Of a stretch of 64,000 nt of DNA, positions 55,181-63,576 are shown in pieces. The notes beneath the pieces were generated by a model. The model ran no database searches, was not told the origin of the DNA, and saw only the letters and a list, made by a program, of their open reading frames with translations. Each line of letters starts with the position of its first letter. Within the stretch, counting starts at the first letter, position 1. This DNA comes from Gilliamella sp. ESL0441 (lineage in GTDB: Bacteria; Pseudomonadota; Gammaproteobacteria; Enterobacterales; Orbaceae): contig NZ_CP048264.1 in the NCBI RefSeq assembly GCF_019469185.1, positions 1,798,001 to 1,862,000 on the forward strand. The letters are read 5' to 3'. The translations under genes were made by a program, and so were the position numbers.

Positions 55181-55200
55181 ACCTATTTACGTGGTAGGTA
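55181..55200 (+). repeat. Left 20-bp inverted recombination site
   Basis: ACCTATTTACGTGGTAGGTA. Identical, in inverted orientation, to 57018-57037; identity stops exactly at both ends. Within it ACCTA and TAGGT form an imperfect dyad around a 9-base asymmetric centre, as expected for a tyrosine-recombinase core site. Confidence 0.85.
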
Positions 55201-55754
55201 GTCATTTAGTTTGTTCTGACTGGATAGGGAGATGGGAATTAATGCCATTTCGTCGTGATGAATTGCCGTTCGGCTGGTATTTTAGGAACGGAGACAATTA
55301 TTTACTCAGTTCGCCACAGGGGCAGGCTCTAAATAGTTTATCTACTAATTATAAAAACGATCATCGTATTACGATTAAAATCATTAACGGTTTACAATAT
55401 ATTAATGTTCCGACAGCGTTTGCGCCAGATGGTCGAGGTTTTTTTATACGTGCTGTTAATGGGATTACTCGACAGGTAGGTCATGTTGAGGATGACGCAA
55501 TTCGCAATATACGGGGTGGTTTAGTGCATGTTATGCAGTGGCGTGGTAGTGTCCCGTCCGGTGTTTTTAGTTTACGCCCCTCGAATGGCGGGTCAGGGTT
55601 AAATAATAGACATGCATCGGTCGTTTGTAATGTTAACGATTCCGATTACCCAGAGAGACCAATAATATTTGACGCATCACAATCGGTACCAACAGCAAAT
55701 GAAAATAGGGTTTTGAATGTTGGAGCGACCCCAGCTATCTATTTAGGAGTTTAA
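55182..55754 (+). CDS. Silent alternative tail-fibre C-terminal cassette
   Basis: 190 residues counted from the repeat (PIYVVGSHLVCSDWIGRWEL...). The frame has no ribosome site and no convincing start; a GTG at 55191 lies inside the repeat. Its frame relative to the repeat is the same as in the expressed fibre gene, where PIYVVG also occurs, so inversion would fuse it in frame to the N-terminal 287 residues. The sequence has fibre-tip features (GFFIRAVNGI, RPSNGGSGLNNRHASVVC). It ends one base before the downstream Tfa gene. Confidence 0.75.
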   Translation, partial: PIYVVGSHLVCSDWIGRWELMPFRRDELPFGWYFRNGDNYLLSSPQGQALNSLSTNYKNDHRITIKIINGLQYINVPTAFAPDGRGFFIRAVNGITRQVGHVEDDAIRNIRGGLVHVMQWRGSVPSGVFSLRPSNGGSGLNNRHASVVCNVNDSDYPERPIIFDASQSVPTANENRVLNVGATPAIYLGV

Positions 55755-55755
55755 A

Positions 55756-56283
55756 ATGATTAATTACTATTTTGATAACACAAACGAATTCAGACCGTAC
55801 ACGCATCAATTAGAGGCTAACAATGACACAATGCCACCCGACAATGCGTTACGGATTGCCCCAGAATTTAGGCGTGGGTATTATCCGTGCGAAAAAAAAG
55901 GTGCGTGGGTGCTCGTCGAGGATCATCGAGAAAAAACAGCCTATAATATCGAAACACAGGAGCCTGTTAAAATTGATTATCTAGGTAAAATAAAATCCGG
56001 TTATACGTTGTTAGAGCCGTTCGAGTTTTGCAAATGGGAAAAAAATAAATGGGTGCTGGATGAGGAGCAAAAAAACACCTATGTTACCCAACAAAACCAA
56101 TCAAAATTAGTAAATTTGTTATCTGAGGTTAATAATGAGATAGATATATTGACCGACAAAATAGAGCTAGATATAGCAACAGATGATGATAAAAAACTAC
56201 TGAAAAAATGGAAATTGTATCGTATACAGCTAAAATCCATTGATACAAATAAATTAGATATTGAATTCCCAGCTAAGCCCTAA
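55756..56283 (+). CDS. Tail fibre assembly protein (Tfa), silent-side copy
   Basis: 175 residues. Tfa-type chaperone for the adjacent alternative fibre tip. Early part YPCEKKGAWVLVEDHREKTAYNIETQEP (shown in part) is the usual Tfa pattern; the C-terminal LTDKIELDIATDDDKKLLKKWKLYRIQL resembles the Tfa on the other strand. GGAG precedes ATG 55756. As the fibre cassette lacks a promoter, this copy is probably off in the orientation shown. The stop overlaps the opposite gene's stop. Confidence 0.8.
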   Translation: MINYYFDNTNEFRPYTHQLEANNDTMPPDNALRIAPEFRRGYYPCEKKGAWVLVEDHREKTAYNIETQEPVKIDYLGKIKSGYTLLEPFEFCKWEKNKWVLDEEQKNTYVTQQNQSKLVNLLSEVNNEIDILTDKIELDIATDDDKKLLKKWKLYRIQLKSIDTNKLDIEFPAKP

Positions 56284-56294
56284 ACGGGCTTTTT
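56275..56294 (+). terminator. Terminator at the centre of the invertible segment
   Basis: AAGCCC (56275-56280) and GGGCTT (56286-56291), followed by T (to 56294). It overlaps the end of the + strand Tfa gene and lies between the two converging gene pairs. Confidence 0.6.
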
Positions 56295-56612
56295 GGGGAA
56301 TGTGACATTTATATTTGAGGTATCCACACGAGTTAATAAAATGCGGTGTTTCTTCCAGTTTTTTAACTGCTCGTCTTCATTAGATTCTTGCATATCCAAA
56401 TCTATAACATCCTGTAAAATAGCTATTTTCTCGTTGGCTTCAGATATTAATGCTGTTTTTATTGATTGATTTTGCAATATAATTTGCTCATCAGACAGAT
56501 GAATAGGCTCAGGATCAACCAGCTTTAGCTTTCCTTTTACCTCTTTTAAAGCTTTGCCTTCTTCATTCGCTTTAATAGCCATTTCGGCGTACTCTTGACT
56601 TGTATATATCAT
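56280..56612 (-). CDS. Tail fibre assembly protein (Tfa), expressed-side copy
   Basis: 110 residues, shorter than the + strand copy and lacking its first 60 or so. MIYTSQEYAEMAIKANEEGKALK, then LQDVIDLDMQESNEDEQLKNWKKHRILLTRVDTSNINVTFPKKP (compare in part), which parallels the + strand copy. It starts one base after the fibre stop, exactly the spacing in the silent pair. Confidence 0.78.
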   Translation of the reverse strand: MIYTSQEYAEMAIKANEEGKALKEVKGKLKLVDPEPIHLSDEQIILQNQSIKTALISEANEKIAILQDVIDLDMQESNEDEQLKNWKKHRILLTRVDTSNINVTFPKKPV

Positions 56613-56613
56613 G

Positions 56614-57897
56614 TTAATGTCCTCTTACTGTCCATCTAATCCAAGCCTCGCCAGCCACGGGTGAATATGATGCTAACCACAGCGAGGCTAGGAATAATTC
56701 TGCGTATGAATATTCAATATCACCCCATATCCCATTATTTATTTTGTCAATGCTAACCCCGTAGTTTTGTGTTTTCATTGGTATTAACAAATTAATAAAA
56801 TTGCCGCAAACGGCATTTGCGTATGGGGTTTTAGCTAGAATTACACTAGATTGTTCAATGAATCCGTTTGAATATTTGTTATACCAGCTATCGCCGTGCA
56901 CATATGACTCAACAATGTATATTCTATTGTTTAACTGATCGATTTTGTTGTTAATATTAGACACATCAGTAATAACTGATTCCCCGTTAACGGTTAATTT
57001 AGCAAAATCAACAGAGTTACCTACCACGTAAATAGGTGATCCGTTTACCTGTTTTTGAACAGCAGGGATGGTACCAATATCATCCGCCGTTGGTTTATTA
57101 TTAGGTGAGTAAACTCGCTGAGAATTTTCAGTTAAATTTTTAACATCTAATGAGCCGTCAATTAACTGACTATCTACACCAGATTTTTTAATGAAAACTG
57201 AAGTGTCAATTGAGGATGCGGCTTTTTTGGCATCCTCTGCCGATTTTTCAGCATTCAGTTCAGATGTTTTGGCGTTGCTCTCGGATAGGCTGGCTGAATT
57301 TGCACTATTACTAGATTTTTGAGCTGAATTACTTGAAGCTGTGGCTGATGAGCTGGCGCTATCAGCACTGTTTTTTGCTGATGCCGCACTATTGAGCGCC
57401 GATGAGCTAGCATCTATGGCTGTATCGGCGTTTTTTGCTGTTTGTTCCGCATAGCTTTTACTTTCCTCTAACAGTTTAGCCAGTTCATTTGAAATTGCAT
57501 ATTGTGATTTTATCGTAACCTGTCGCCCGTCTGGAGCGGTTAGGGTGACCTCGTTTTCACTTGTTAATATTGTGTGCCAAGCGTCAAGTTGAATTTGATA
57601 ATAATTCAGCATTTCGGATATTCGCAACGCTAAAGCCTCAATTGAAACATTGGGCGATGTTGGGATTTCGTAATTAACCCCAGTTTTTGTATCGCCAATA
57701 TATTCATTTGCTAGCGTCAACTGTGTATCAGATTGAACAGACGCTATTTCACATATTTCTATTGAATTTTTTGTTTTTAATATTAACATTTGACCTGAAC
57801 AAACACCAATTAATGGATTTGCCCATTTAGTCTCAATACCCGTTACTGATTTACTACCATTAGTAATTGTAATTGTACCTGTTTTATACCAAGACAT
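56614..57897 (-). CDS. Side tail fibre protein (expressed form)
   Basis: 427 residues from ATG 57897, which has AGGAAAG just upstream (a TTG at 57909 is rejected). The N-terminus MSWYKTGTITITNGSKSVTG is typical of lambdoid tail fibres. An Ala/Ser/Asn-rich stalk (about residues 145-235, SAASAKNSADSASSSATASS) forms a trimeric coiled coil. Pro288 begins the variable tip at the 20-bp repeat; the last 140 residues determine receptor binding if the model is right. Transcribed with J upstream. Confidence 0.88.
   Translation of the reverse strand: MSWYKTGTITITNGSKSVTGIETKWANPLIGVCSGQMLILKTKNSIEICEIASVQSDTQLTLANEYIGDTKTGVNYEIPTSPNVSIEALALRISEMLNYYQIQLDAWHTILTSENEVTLTAPDGRQVTIKSQYAISNELAKLLEESKSYAEQTAKNADTAIDASSSALNSAASAKNSADSASSSATASSNSAQKSSNSANSASLSESNAKTSELNAEKSAEDAKKAASSIDTSVFIKKSGVDSQLIDGSLDVKNLTENSQRVYSPNNKPTADDIGTIPAVQKQVNGSPIYVVGNSVDFAKLTVNGESVITDVSNINNKIDQLNNRIYIVESYVHGDSWYNKYSNGFIEQSSVILAKTPYANAVCGNFINLLIPMKTQNYGVSIDKINNGIWGDIEYSYAELFLASLWLASYSPVAGEAWIRWTVRGH
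57018..57037 (-). repeat. Right 20-bp inverted recombination site, inside the fibre gene
   Basis: Reads ACCTATTTACGTGGTAGGTA on the - strand, coding PIYVVG at residues 288-293 of the fibre. Exact inverted copy of 55181-55200. It marks the border between constant stalk and variable tip. Confidence 0.85.
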
Positions 57898-57968
57898 AAC
57901 TTTCCTCAAAGTTAAACAATAAATATAATTAAAGTATTTTTAAAAGATAAGGTTCAGAAAACCTGATT

Positions 57969-58655
57969 CTATTGATATTTTCTAATATCTATAAAGGGGA
58001 TGTTTTCAATTTTTGGGAAATTTGTAATATGCTTTCCTTTAATATTGACTAATAGATGAAGACAAACACTCTCATTTATTGCTGTAGAAAAAATATCAAA
58101 TATCAAATTCCCGAATGTTGGCAAGTTAAATAATTTTGATCCGTAAACAGTACATAAAACAGCGACAGGAAAACCAAGTTCAATTTTCAAGCTATTTCTT
58201 TCAAGAGTTTGTTTGCTTTTATTAAACAAATTATGGTCTGGCACCCTACAAAAATCCATTTCAAGCGGTTTGCATGAATTGTTATAAACAAGATTATGTT
58301 TTTCATTATAAATTTCTAACCCATAACTAGTTAACCTTGGTACATAGTTTGCAAACAAATAAACTTCTAAATTAAATTCAAAGTTATTACTATAAGCAAT
58401 TTCTATAAACTTAAATCCGTTAATTGAGCGCACAGATGAAACCATCGCTGGAGCATCTTCAATTAACCCTACAGCTCTCACGAATGGAAGCACAATATGT
58501 ACATCTGAAATTCCCGTATTAATATTTATTTTTCTGATTTTTATATTTCCCCTAGGAATTGTCACATTTATTTTTTTTATAAAATTCATGGGGGTTACAT
58601 TTGGTGATATAAAAACTTGCCCAGCATTATTTTTGATTGTCAGTCCATAACTCAT
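57969..58655 (-). CDS. Phage protein of the J-downstream SYGL family
   Basis: 228 residues of unknown function. It starts MSYGLTIKNNAGQVFISPNV, a pattern found in proteins encoded after tail-tip J in many lambdoid phages (DUF6453-like, from memory). Mostly beta-strand pattern. It overlaps the preceding 91-residue gene by 4 bases and may be a paralogue of it. Confidence 0.6.
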   Translation of the reverse strand: MSYGLTIKNNAGQVFISPNVTPMNFIKKINVTIPRGNIKIRKININTGISDVHIVLPFVRAVGLIEDAPAMVSSVRSINGFKFIEIAYSNNFEFNLEVYLFANYVPRLTSYGLEIYNEKHNLVYNNSCKPLEMDFCRVPDHNLFNKSKQTLERNSLKIELGFPVAVLCTVYGSKLFNLPTFGNLIFDIFSTAINESVCLHLLVNIKGKHITNFPKIENIPFIDIRKYQ

Positions 58656-58927
58656 TTATTACCTCTCAAAAAAACAAAAATATCAAATGAATACCCCCTA
58701 CTGGTCCAAGTCAAGGTTTCATTGTCGATCCTAACATCTAAAAAAACTTCTGAGATATTTTCACCGAATGACGAGACCCAATTCATTGTAAACATATCAA
58801 GATCAAAGCTATATTTTTTTTGCCCACTACTTCCCGAATTAATGCGAAAAAAATCTAAAACATAGACAGGACTAATAAAATTAATAACATCTCGTTGATT
58901 ATCATCAAAAACCTGTATTCCAAACAT
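58652..58927 (-). CDS. Small phage protein after J
   Basis: 91 residues. MFGIQVFDDNQRDVINFISP resembles the start of the following 228-residue protein. Likely virion-associated or moron-type. Starts 5 bases after the J stop and ends in an ATGA overlap. Function unknown. Confidence 0.6.
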   Translation of the reverse strand: MFGIQVFDDNQRDVINFISPVYVLDFFRINSGSSGQKKYSFDLDMFTMNWVSSFGENISEVFLDVRIDNETLTWTSRGYSFDIFVFLRGNK

Positions 58928-58932
58928 AATTA

Positions 58933-61900
58933 TTACCTCAACTTCCCAAGTTTGACACGCAACAATCCTCTTTCATCGAAAACTTTAACGCCCTCATTAT
59001 TAATTAACACCTTACTTTGTCCCTCAAAAATTCCATTTATTTCAAATTGTCCATTTTTATGCAAAACCCATCCAGTCCGACCCTGCACATAATTATCGGA
59101 TTGAATTGAATTCGCAATTTTTGCGCTAGTGATTGATGCGTCCTTGATTTTTGCGTTTGTGATTGTTCCATCCCCTATAACAGCATCATTAATAATCACT
59201 TGATCTCCATGCGTTGTGAATACTGTTTGAGGATTTCCATTGGCTGAGTTCATGATTGAAAAACGATCTTGAAGAAAAATGACATTGCTTTGCATTCCAT
59301 GTTCAGTGTTTTCAACCCCCATTGTCATACCTGCAACATACTGTTGACCTTTGTCATCCACTTCAACTTTCATTGTGCGATGAGCTGAAACTTTACCATT
59401 TAAATTGTTTACCGTTTCACTGACATCTGAAATGGTGGTAGAAACATCTCCAACTTTTGTGTTAATTGCCTGTATTGATTTGGCAGTAGCGGCATTTTGT
59501 TCCGCTGTTGTCTGTTTTAATTCGGATAAGTTGCTATTTATACTACCGTATTTGGTGTTCAGCTCCTTTAAAGCAATGGCAGTTGTTTCTTTCTCAGTTA
59601 ATAACACTGAATGAGTTTCTTGAATTTCAGCGGACAAGTTGCCGTTTTCAATTCTACGGCGTCGTGTCTCTGTATCATTTGCCAACGCATTTTCAATAAT
59701 TGATTTAGCGTTCTCAATTGAACTTACAGCGGTATTATCCACCGAATCTACAATCGAGTTCCAAGCGTCTGTTTCTTTTATTTCTTCAAAAATATGGTCT
59801 GTCAAATCGTTAGTATTGGTACTTGAAACACCTCTAACCCAATCTGTCCAATCACTGATGTTACCAATTTTATCGACAAGACGAGCACGGTAGAAAAACT
59901 GTTGACCTATAGCTAACCCTGTCTGAGAATAATTGCAAGTTGGGTAACTAACATTGCTTAATAGCAGGGCATTTTCTTCATTTTCAGTCAAACTATATTG
60001 AATTTCTGTGTAACTACTATCTCCGCTTCCAATTGGAAACGACCAATTAAGGTCAATACCAAATACCACACTTTCGCTAGCAGTAAAGTCTACTGGTCTG
60101 TCAGGTTTACCAACTTTTCCTTTGATTGCTTTGGCTTGTGAATAGGCCCAAGGTGAAGATGCATCAATCGCATTTACTGCTCGTACTCGAACTTCATAAA
60201 CACCGGCGTAAACACCTTCGACGGTAAAATTCGTTCCATTAGTTCGACCAATATTAATCCAAGACGAATTATCTTTTCTCCATTGAGCAATATAGTTTGT
60301 CGCACCCTCTACCACATCCCAAGAAGCTTGTAATGATGCCACTGACAGGCCTTGAGATATATAACTACTTTCTGATAAAACAATATTTTTGGGGGATGAA
60401 ACTGAACTTGGCGGAGTAACTGTTATTGGTTTTGGCTCTAATCGTATACCTTGATCTATATATTTGAATTTATTTGGATCATGATGAATAGCCGTAATTG
60501 TAAACTGACCTTCATTAGACGATGATATTGAGGTTACTCTATAATACTGAATAGCGATATTATCACTATCAATACACCATACTGCGCCAGCAACTGGTGT
60601 CAGTTTATAATTAGCCGTAACAGTGAGTGTTTTTTTGTCTGTACTAATCGCTCTAATCGTTCGGCTTTGCGCAGTGCCATCCGGTAAATTAAGGACTAAC
60701 CGATCGCCCACATCATATTCAACGGCTCTATCTAATGTGATTTTTCGTCCTTCAACGGCGTGAATACGCCCGCCATTTTCTTTGCCAGAACGAGAAGGGT
60801 CAGCAATCCCAATGATTCGCGCAGGTAAAGGAATATAGCCATCGAGTCCTACTGAAAATGTGATCACTTCATCTTTTGCATTAGAAAGTAAAGCCCAACG
60901 TCCACGTCGTTGCGCTTCAGCTTGCGAAGTACAACCTATCGCTGTTAATTTCATGACATTGACATCATAACGACGCATCAAGTCATGGTCCCACACAGCC
61001 TCAACATCATCACAATAATGATTGTTAGGATCAGAATATGCAACTAAACAGGATGTATAACGATTTTTATATGAACCACCAGAATAGGTAAAATCGCCAA
61101 TAACATTAGAAGGATGATAGATAAAATCTGGTTCATCTTGCGGCATATCTGCGGTTAAACAGATCTGATCATTCCCCCAAAATATAATGCCCCGAAATGA
61201 AGCCACTAAATCTTTTAGAACGTTATAAGCCTCTTCTTGACTTTGTATATATTCATTACAAGCAAAGCGAGGTTCCATGCCACCTCGACCATCCGGCACC
61301 ATTTGATCACAATACTGACCTAATTGGTAAATTGACCATTTATCGAGCATTGTTGAGTCAATTCTTACCCCCATACCTGCTATCTCATCACGCATCAAAT
61401 AATAAGAAAGCCAAGCAGGATTATTGGTATATGCCATTTTAAATCCACCTGTCCAAGTGCCTGAATAGGTCCTGTTTACTGGATCATAATTGTCTGGTAC
61501 TTGGACAATTTTTCCTTTCAGTTTACAACTAATTTTAGGAATAGAACCATTAAATTGGCTAGCATCTAACTCGATATAAAGTAGAGCGGTATTAGGATAC
61601 CGTAATTTACTGTCAATAATTTCCGCATATGAAAAAACACTAAACGCATTAATCAATTTATTCGATTTTGAATCAGGTGTTAGTCGTCTAACACGTATAC
61701 TCCACCCTTCTAATGCATTTGGTAAATTGATGCGATGATCTCGCTGATATTCTGAGGTTGTTTTTCCATTAAATTCACCACGAATAATCGTTTCAAACGC
61801 ACTGCCATCTGTTGATAAGTCAATAGTATACTTGGTAACAGTTCCTACCGTATCACCATTTTCTTTATAATGTAAATGACTTGGTAAACTTAATTTGATT

Positions 61901-62253
61901 CTTATGGCATCTAATTCTAGATTACTAAATGATCGTATCCAAGGATTGTCAGATTTTACTGTAAAAGCGGCTTTTAACTCATTACTTATCTCAGGTATTC
62001 CTTGAATATAATCTTGCGTTTGGGCACCATTACGAAATTCCCATGCAACACCATTAAAATTACGTGTGCCATCGAGATTGGCTAGTGGAGTATTATCAAT
62101 GAATATATTTTGTTCTGTTAGATCGCCTTGAATTTCCCCTTCACTTAATGCTAAAAGCACTTTGAGCTTTGCTGTTGAAAGCAAATTATCGGGTTGTTCA
62201 TAAGGTCTATGTTGTTTTTTTTTACCGCCCTTTTGACCTTCTATTAATTGCAT
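58933..62253 (-). CDS. J: Tail tip host-specificity protein J
   Basis: 1106 residues (lambda J 1132). Central tail fibre that contacts the receptor. N-terminal KVLLALSEGEIQGDL and IFIDNTPLANLDGT, the baseplate-hub part GTWTGGFKMAYTNNPAWLSYYL, two fibronectin type III domains (about residues 615-810), a coiled coil (about 830-960), and a beta-rich tip ending ERGLLRVKLGKLR. It follows L-K-I in the lambda order. Confidence 0.93.
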   Translation of the reverse strand: MQLIEGQKGGKKKQHRPYEQPDNLLSTAKLKVLLALSEGEIQGDLTEQNIFIDNTPLANLDGTRNFNGVAWEFRNGAQTQDYIQGIPEISNELKAAFTVKSDNPWIRSFSNLELDAIRIKLSLPSHLHYKENGDTVGTVTKYTIDLSTDGSAFETIIRGEFNGKTTSEYQRDHRINLPNALEGWSIRVRRLTPDSKSNKLINAFSVFSYAEIIDSKLRYPNTALLYIELDASQFNGSIPKISCKLKGKIVQVPDNYDPVNRTYSGTWTGGFKMAYTNNPAWLSYYLMRDEIAGMGVRIDSTMLDKWSIYQLGQYCDQMVPDGRGGMEPRFACNEYIQSQEEAYNVLKDLVASFRGIIFWGNDQICLTADMPQDEPDFIYHPSNVIGDFTYSGGSYKNRYTSCLVAYSDPNNHYCDDVEAVWDHDLMRRYDVNVMKLTAIGCTSQAEAQRRGRWALLSNAKDEVITFSVGLDGYIPLPARIIGIADPSRSGKENGGRIHAVEGRKITLDRAVEYDVGDRLVLNLPDGTAQSRTIRAISTDKKTLTVTANYKLTPVAGAVWCIDSDNIAIQYYRVTSISSSNEGQFTITAIHHDPNKFKYIDQGIRLEPKPITVTPPSSVSSPKNIVLSESSYISQGLSVASLQASWDVVEGATNYIAQWRKDNSSWINIGRTNGTNFTVEGVYAGVYEVRVRAVNAIDASSPWAYSQAKAIKGKVGKPDRPVDFTASESVVFGIDLNWSFPIGSGDSSYTEIQYSLTENEENALLLSNVSYPTCNYSQTGLAIGQQFFYRARLVDKIGNISDWTDWVRGVSSTNTNDLTDHIFEEIKETDAWNSIVDSVDNTAVSSIENAKSIIENALANDTETRRRRIENGNLSAEIQETHSVLLTEKETTAIALKELNTKYGSINSNLSELKQTTAEQNAATAKSIQAINTKVGDVSTTISDVSETVNNLNGKVSAHRTMKVEVDDKGQQYVAGMTMGVENTEHGMQSNVIFLQDRFSIMNSANGNPQTVFTTHGDQVIINDAVIGDGTITNAKIKDASITSAKIANSIQSDNYVQGRTGWVLHKNGQFEINGIFEGQSKVLINNEGVKVFDERGLLRVKLGKLR

Positions 62254-62260
62254 AATCCAC

Positions 62261-62863
62261 CTATTGTTGATCTTCTGAATAAATACCCGCGTTAATCACT
62301 GCGCCACCAATTTCACGATTACCTAATAAAACAGGAACAGGATATCCCACCGCATTGGTATTAACGGGCGCCCCAAAACCATAATTAGGCTTATTTTCAG
62401 TATTTGATGCCCCACCTGCGTTAAATTTAGGCTGAGGGGTAAGTAATTGCACAATGCCACCTAATGCCATGCTCAAACCAATACTAGCTAAAACTGAAGA
62501 TGCAGTAATTTCAGCACCCAATAGCGTTAAAGAGGCACCACCAGTAAAGAAAGCACCAATTAAAGCAACGGCTCCGATCACAACTTGTAATAAACCACCA
62601 CTTTTGGCGCCTTGAGCTATCGGCATAATCATATAATTTTTGCCATTAACATTAATATCAAACTCATCGATTCCAATATTTTTTCCATCCACAAAAAAGG
62701 CAAACTTAATGCCTTTTAAATGAGCCGTACTCATATATTTTTCAAATCCTTTTATTGTCGCACAAAGTGCGCGTAGCAATTCACGGATATTGTTTACGTC
62801 ATACGTATGCTTTTTTCCAAATTGCCTTGCCATTGCACCTTTCAAAGTTAACTTACTGAGCAT
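62261..62863 (-). CDS. I: Tail assembly protein I
   Basis: 200 residues from ATG 62863 (lambda I 223). N-terminal half folds like a ubiquitin-like domain (VNNIRELLRALCATIKGFEKYM), followed by a Gly/Ala hydrophobic stretch (about 95-155) and a tail with PVPVLLGNREIGGAVINAG. It starts 11 bases inside the end of K. Longer in-frame starts up to 63013 lie in K and are rejected. Confidence 0.85.
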   Translation of the reverse strand: MLSKLTLKGAMARQFGKKHTYDVNNIRELLRALCATIKGFEKYMSTAHLKGIKFAFFVDGKNIGIDEFDINVNGKNYMIMPIAQGAKSGGLLQVVIGAVALIGAFFTGGASLTLLGAEITASSVLASIGLSMALGGIVQLLTPQPKFNAGGASNTENKPNYGFGAPVNTNAVGYPVPVLLGNREIGGAVINAGIYSEDQQ

Positions 62864-63575
62864 TAAATAACTCCTTATGCCGCACAATGCGAACAGTTCT
62901 ATCTCGAAAATATTTACCGTAAGGTGTACGTGTAGATAATTGACCGTACAGGTGGTGTAAAATAAGATTATCCCCCACATAAATAGCAGCATGATTTGTG
63001 ACTTGCGAACCAATGCGCATCATAACTATGTCCCCGACTTTCATTTCATTCAGACCGACTTCAACAAATCCTTCTGCTTGCCAATTATCATCATAAAGAT
63101 GCTCTTTCCCACTATCCCACCATTCTCGTGGCACTGAATAATTGTTTAATTTAATCCCATATTCACGATCATAATAATCCATTATTAATGACCAACAATC
63201 AGCGTGACCAAGCAACCATTGCCGTCCGGTATAATCTCGATTTATTCGTGGCGATATTGTGCAAAAATCACCATCAGGGGCAGACATTATTCCCCATTCA
63301 ATACCTGTATAATCACATTGAATACGGTCAAACTCTGACGGAACCAGTGACGTAACATCAGGATGAGAATGAATAATCATGATAATTTCACCTTGTTTTT
63401 CTGCAGCTAACTGTTCTTCTGGTGATATTAAAAAATGCGCTTGTGGATTATCTGAAATGTTTTTACAAGGTAGATAGATCTGTTTTTTTCCCGTATCAAT
63501 AATGAATCCACAAGCTTCATTTGGGTATTCGCTATCCACATGCTTTTTGATTGAATCAAGTAATTTTTGTCGCAT
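62853..63575 (-). CDS. K: Tail assembly protein K (JAMM peptidase plus NlpC/P60)
   Basis: 240 residues from ATG 63575 (lambda K about 245). N-terminal Mov34/JAMM domain with EACGFIID, HSHPDVTSLVPSEFD (zinc-binding). C-terminal NlpC/P60 domain with the catalytic Cys in GHADCWSLIMDYY and His in VTNHAAIYVG. Probably cuts peptidoglycan or processes the tip during assembly. The start at 63635 would run into L and is rejected. Confidence 0.9.
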   Translation of the reverse strand: MRQKLLDSIKKHVDSEYPNEACGFIIDTGKKQIYLPCKNISDNPQAHFLISPEEQLAAEKQGEIIMIIHSHPDVTSLVPSEFDRIQCDYTGIEWGIMSAPDGDFCTISPRINRDYTGRQWLLGHADCWSLIMDYYDREYGIKLNNYSVPREWWDSGKEHLYDDNWQAEGFVEVGLNEMKVGDIVMMRIGSQVTNHAAIYVGDNLILHHLYGQLSTRTPYGKYFRDRTVRIVRHKELFNAQ

Positions 63576-63576
63576 A

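Larger units (their letters stand above)
55181..57037. mobile_element. Candidate invertible tail-fibre segment
   Basis: Bounded by the two inverted 20-bp repeats. It contains, head to head in mirror order, a silent fibre C-terminus plus Tfa (+ strand) and the expressed fibre C-terminus plus Tfa (- strand). Inversion would swap the C-terminal 140 residues of the fibre for 190 different ones and swap the Tfa partner. Layout parallels the Mu G and P1 C segments. The recombinase gene next to it is of the tyrosine type. Confidence 0.8.

Noticed and set aside
55191..55193. GTG as start of the alternative fibre cassette
   Set aside because: It lies within the recombination repeat with no ribosome site; the frame continues upstream to the repeat edge, fitting a fusion cassette.
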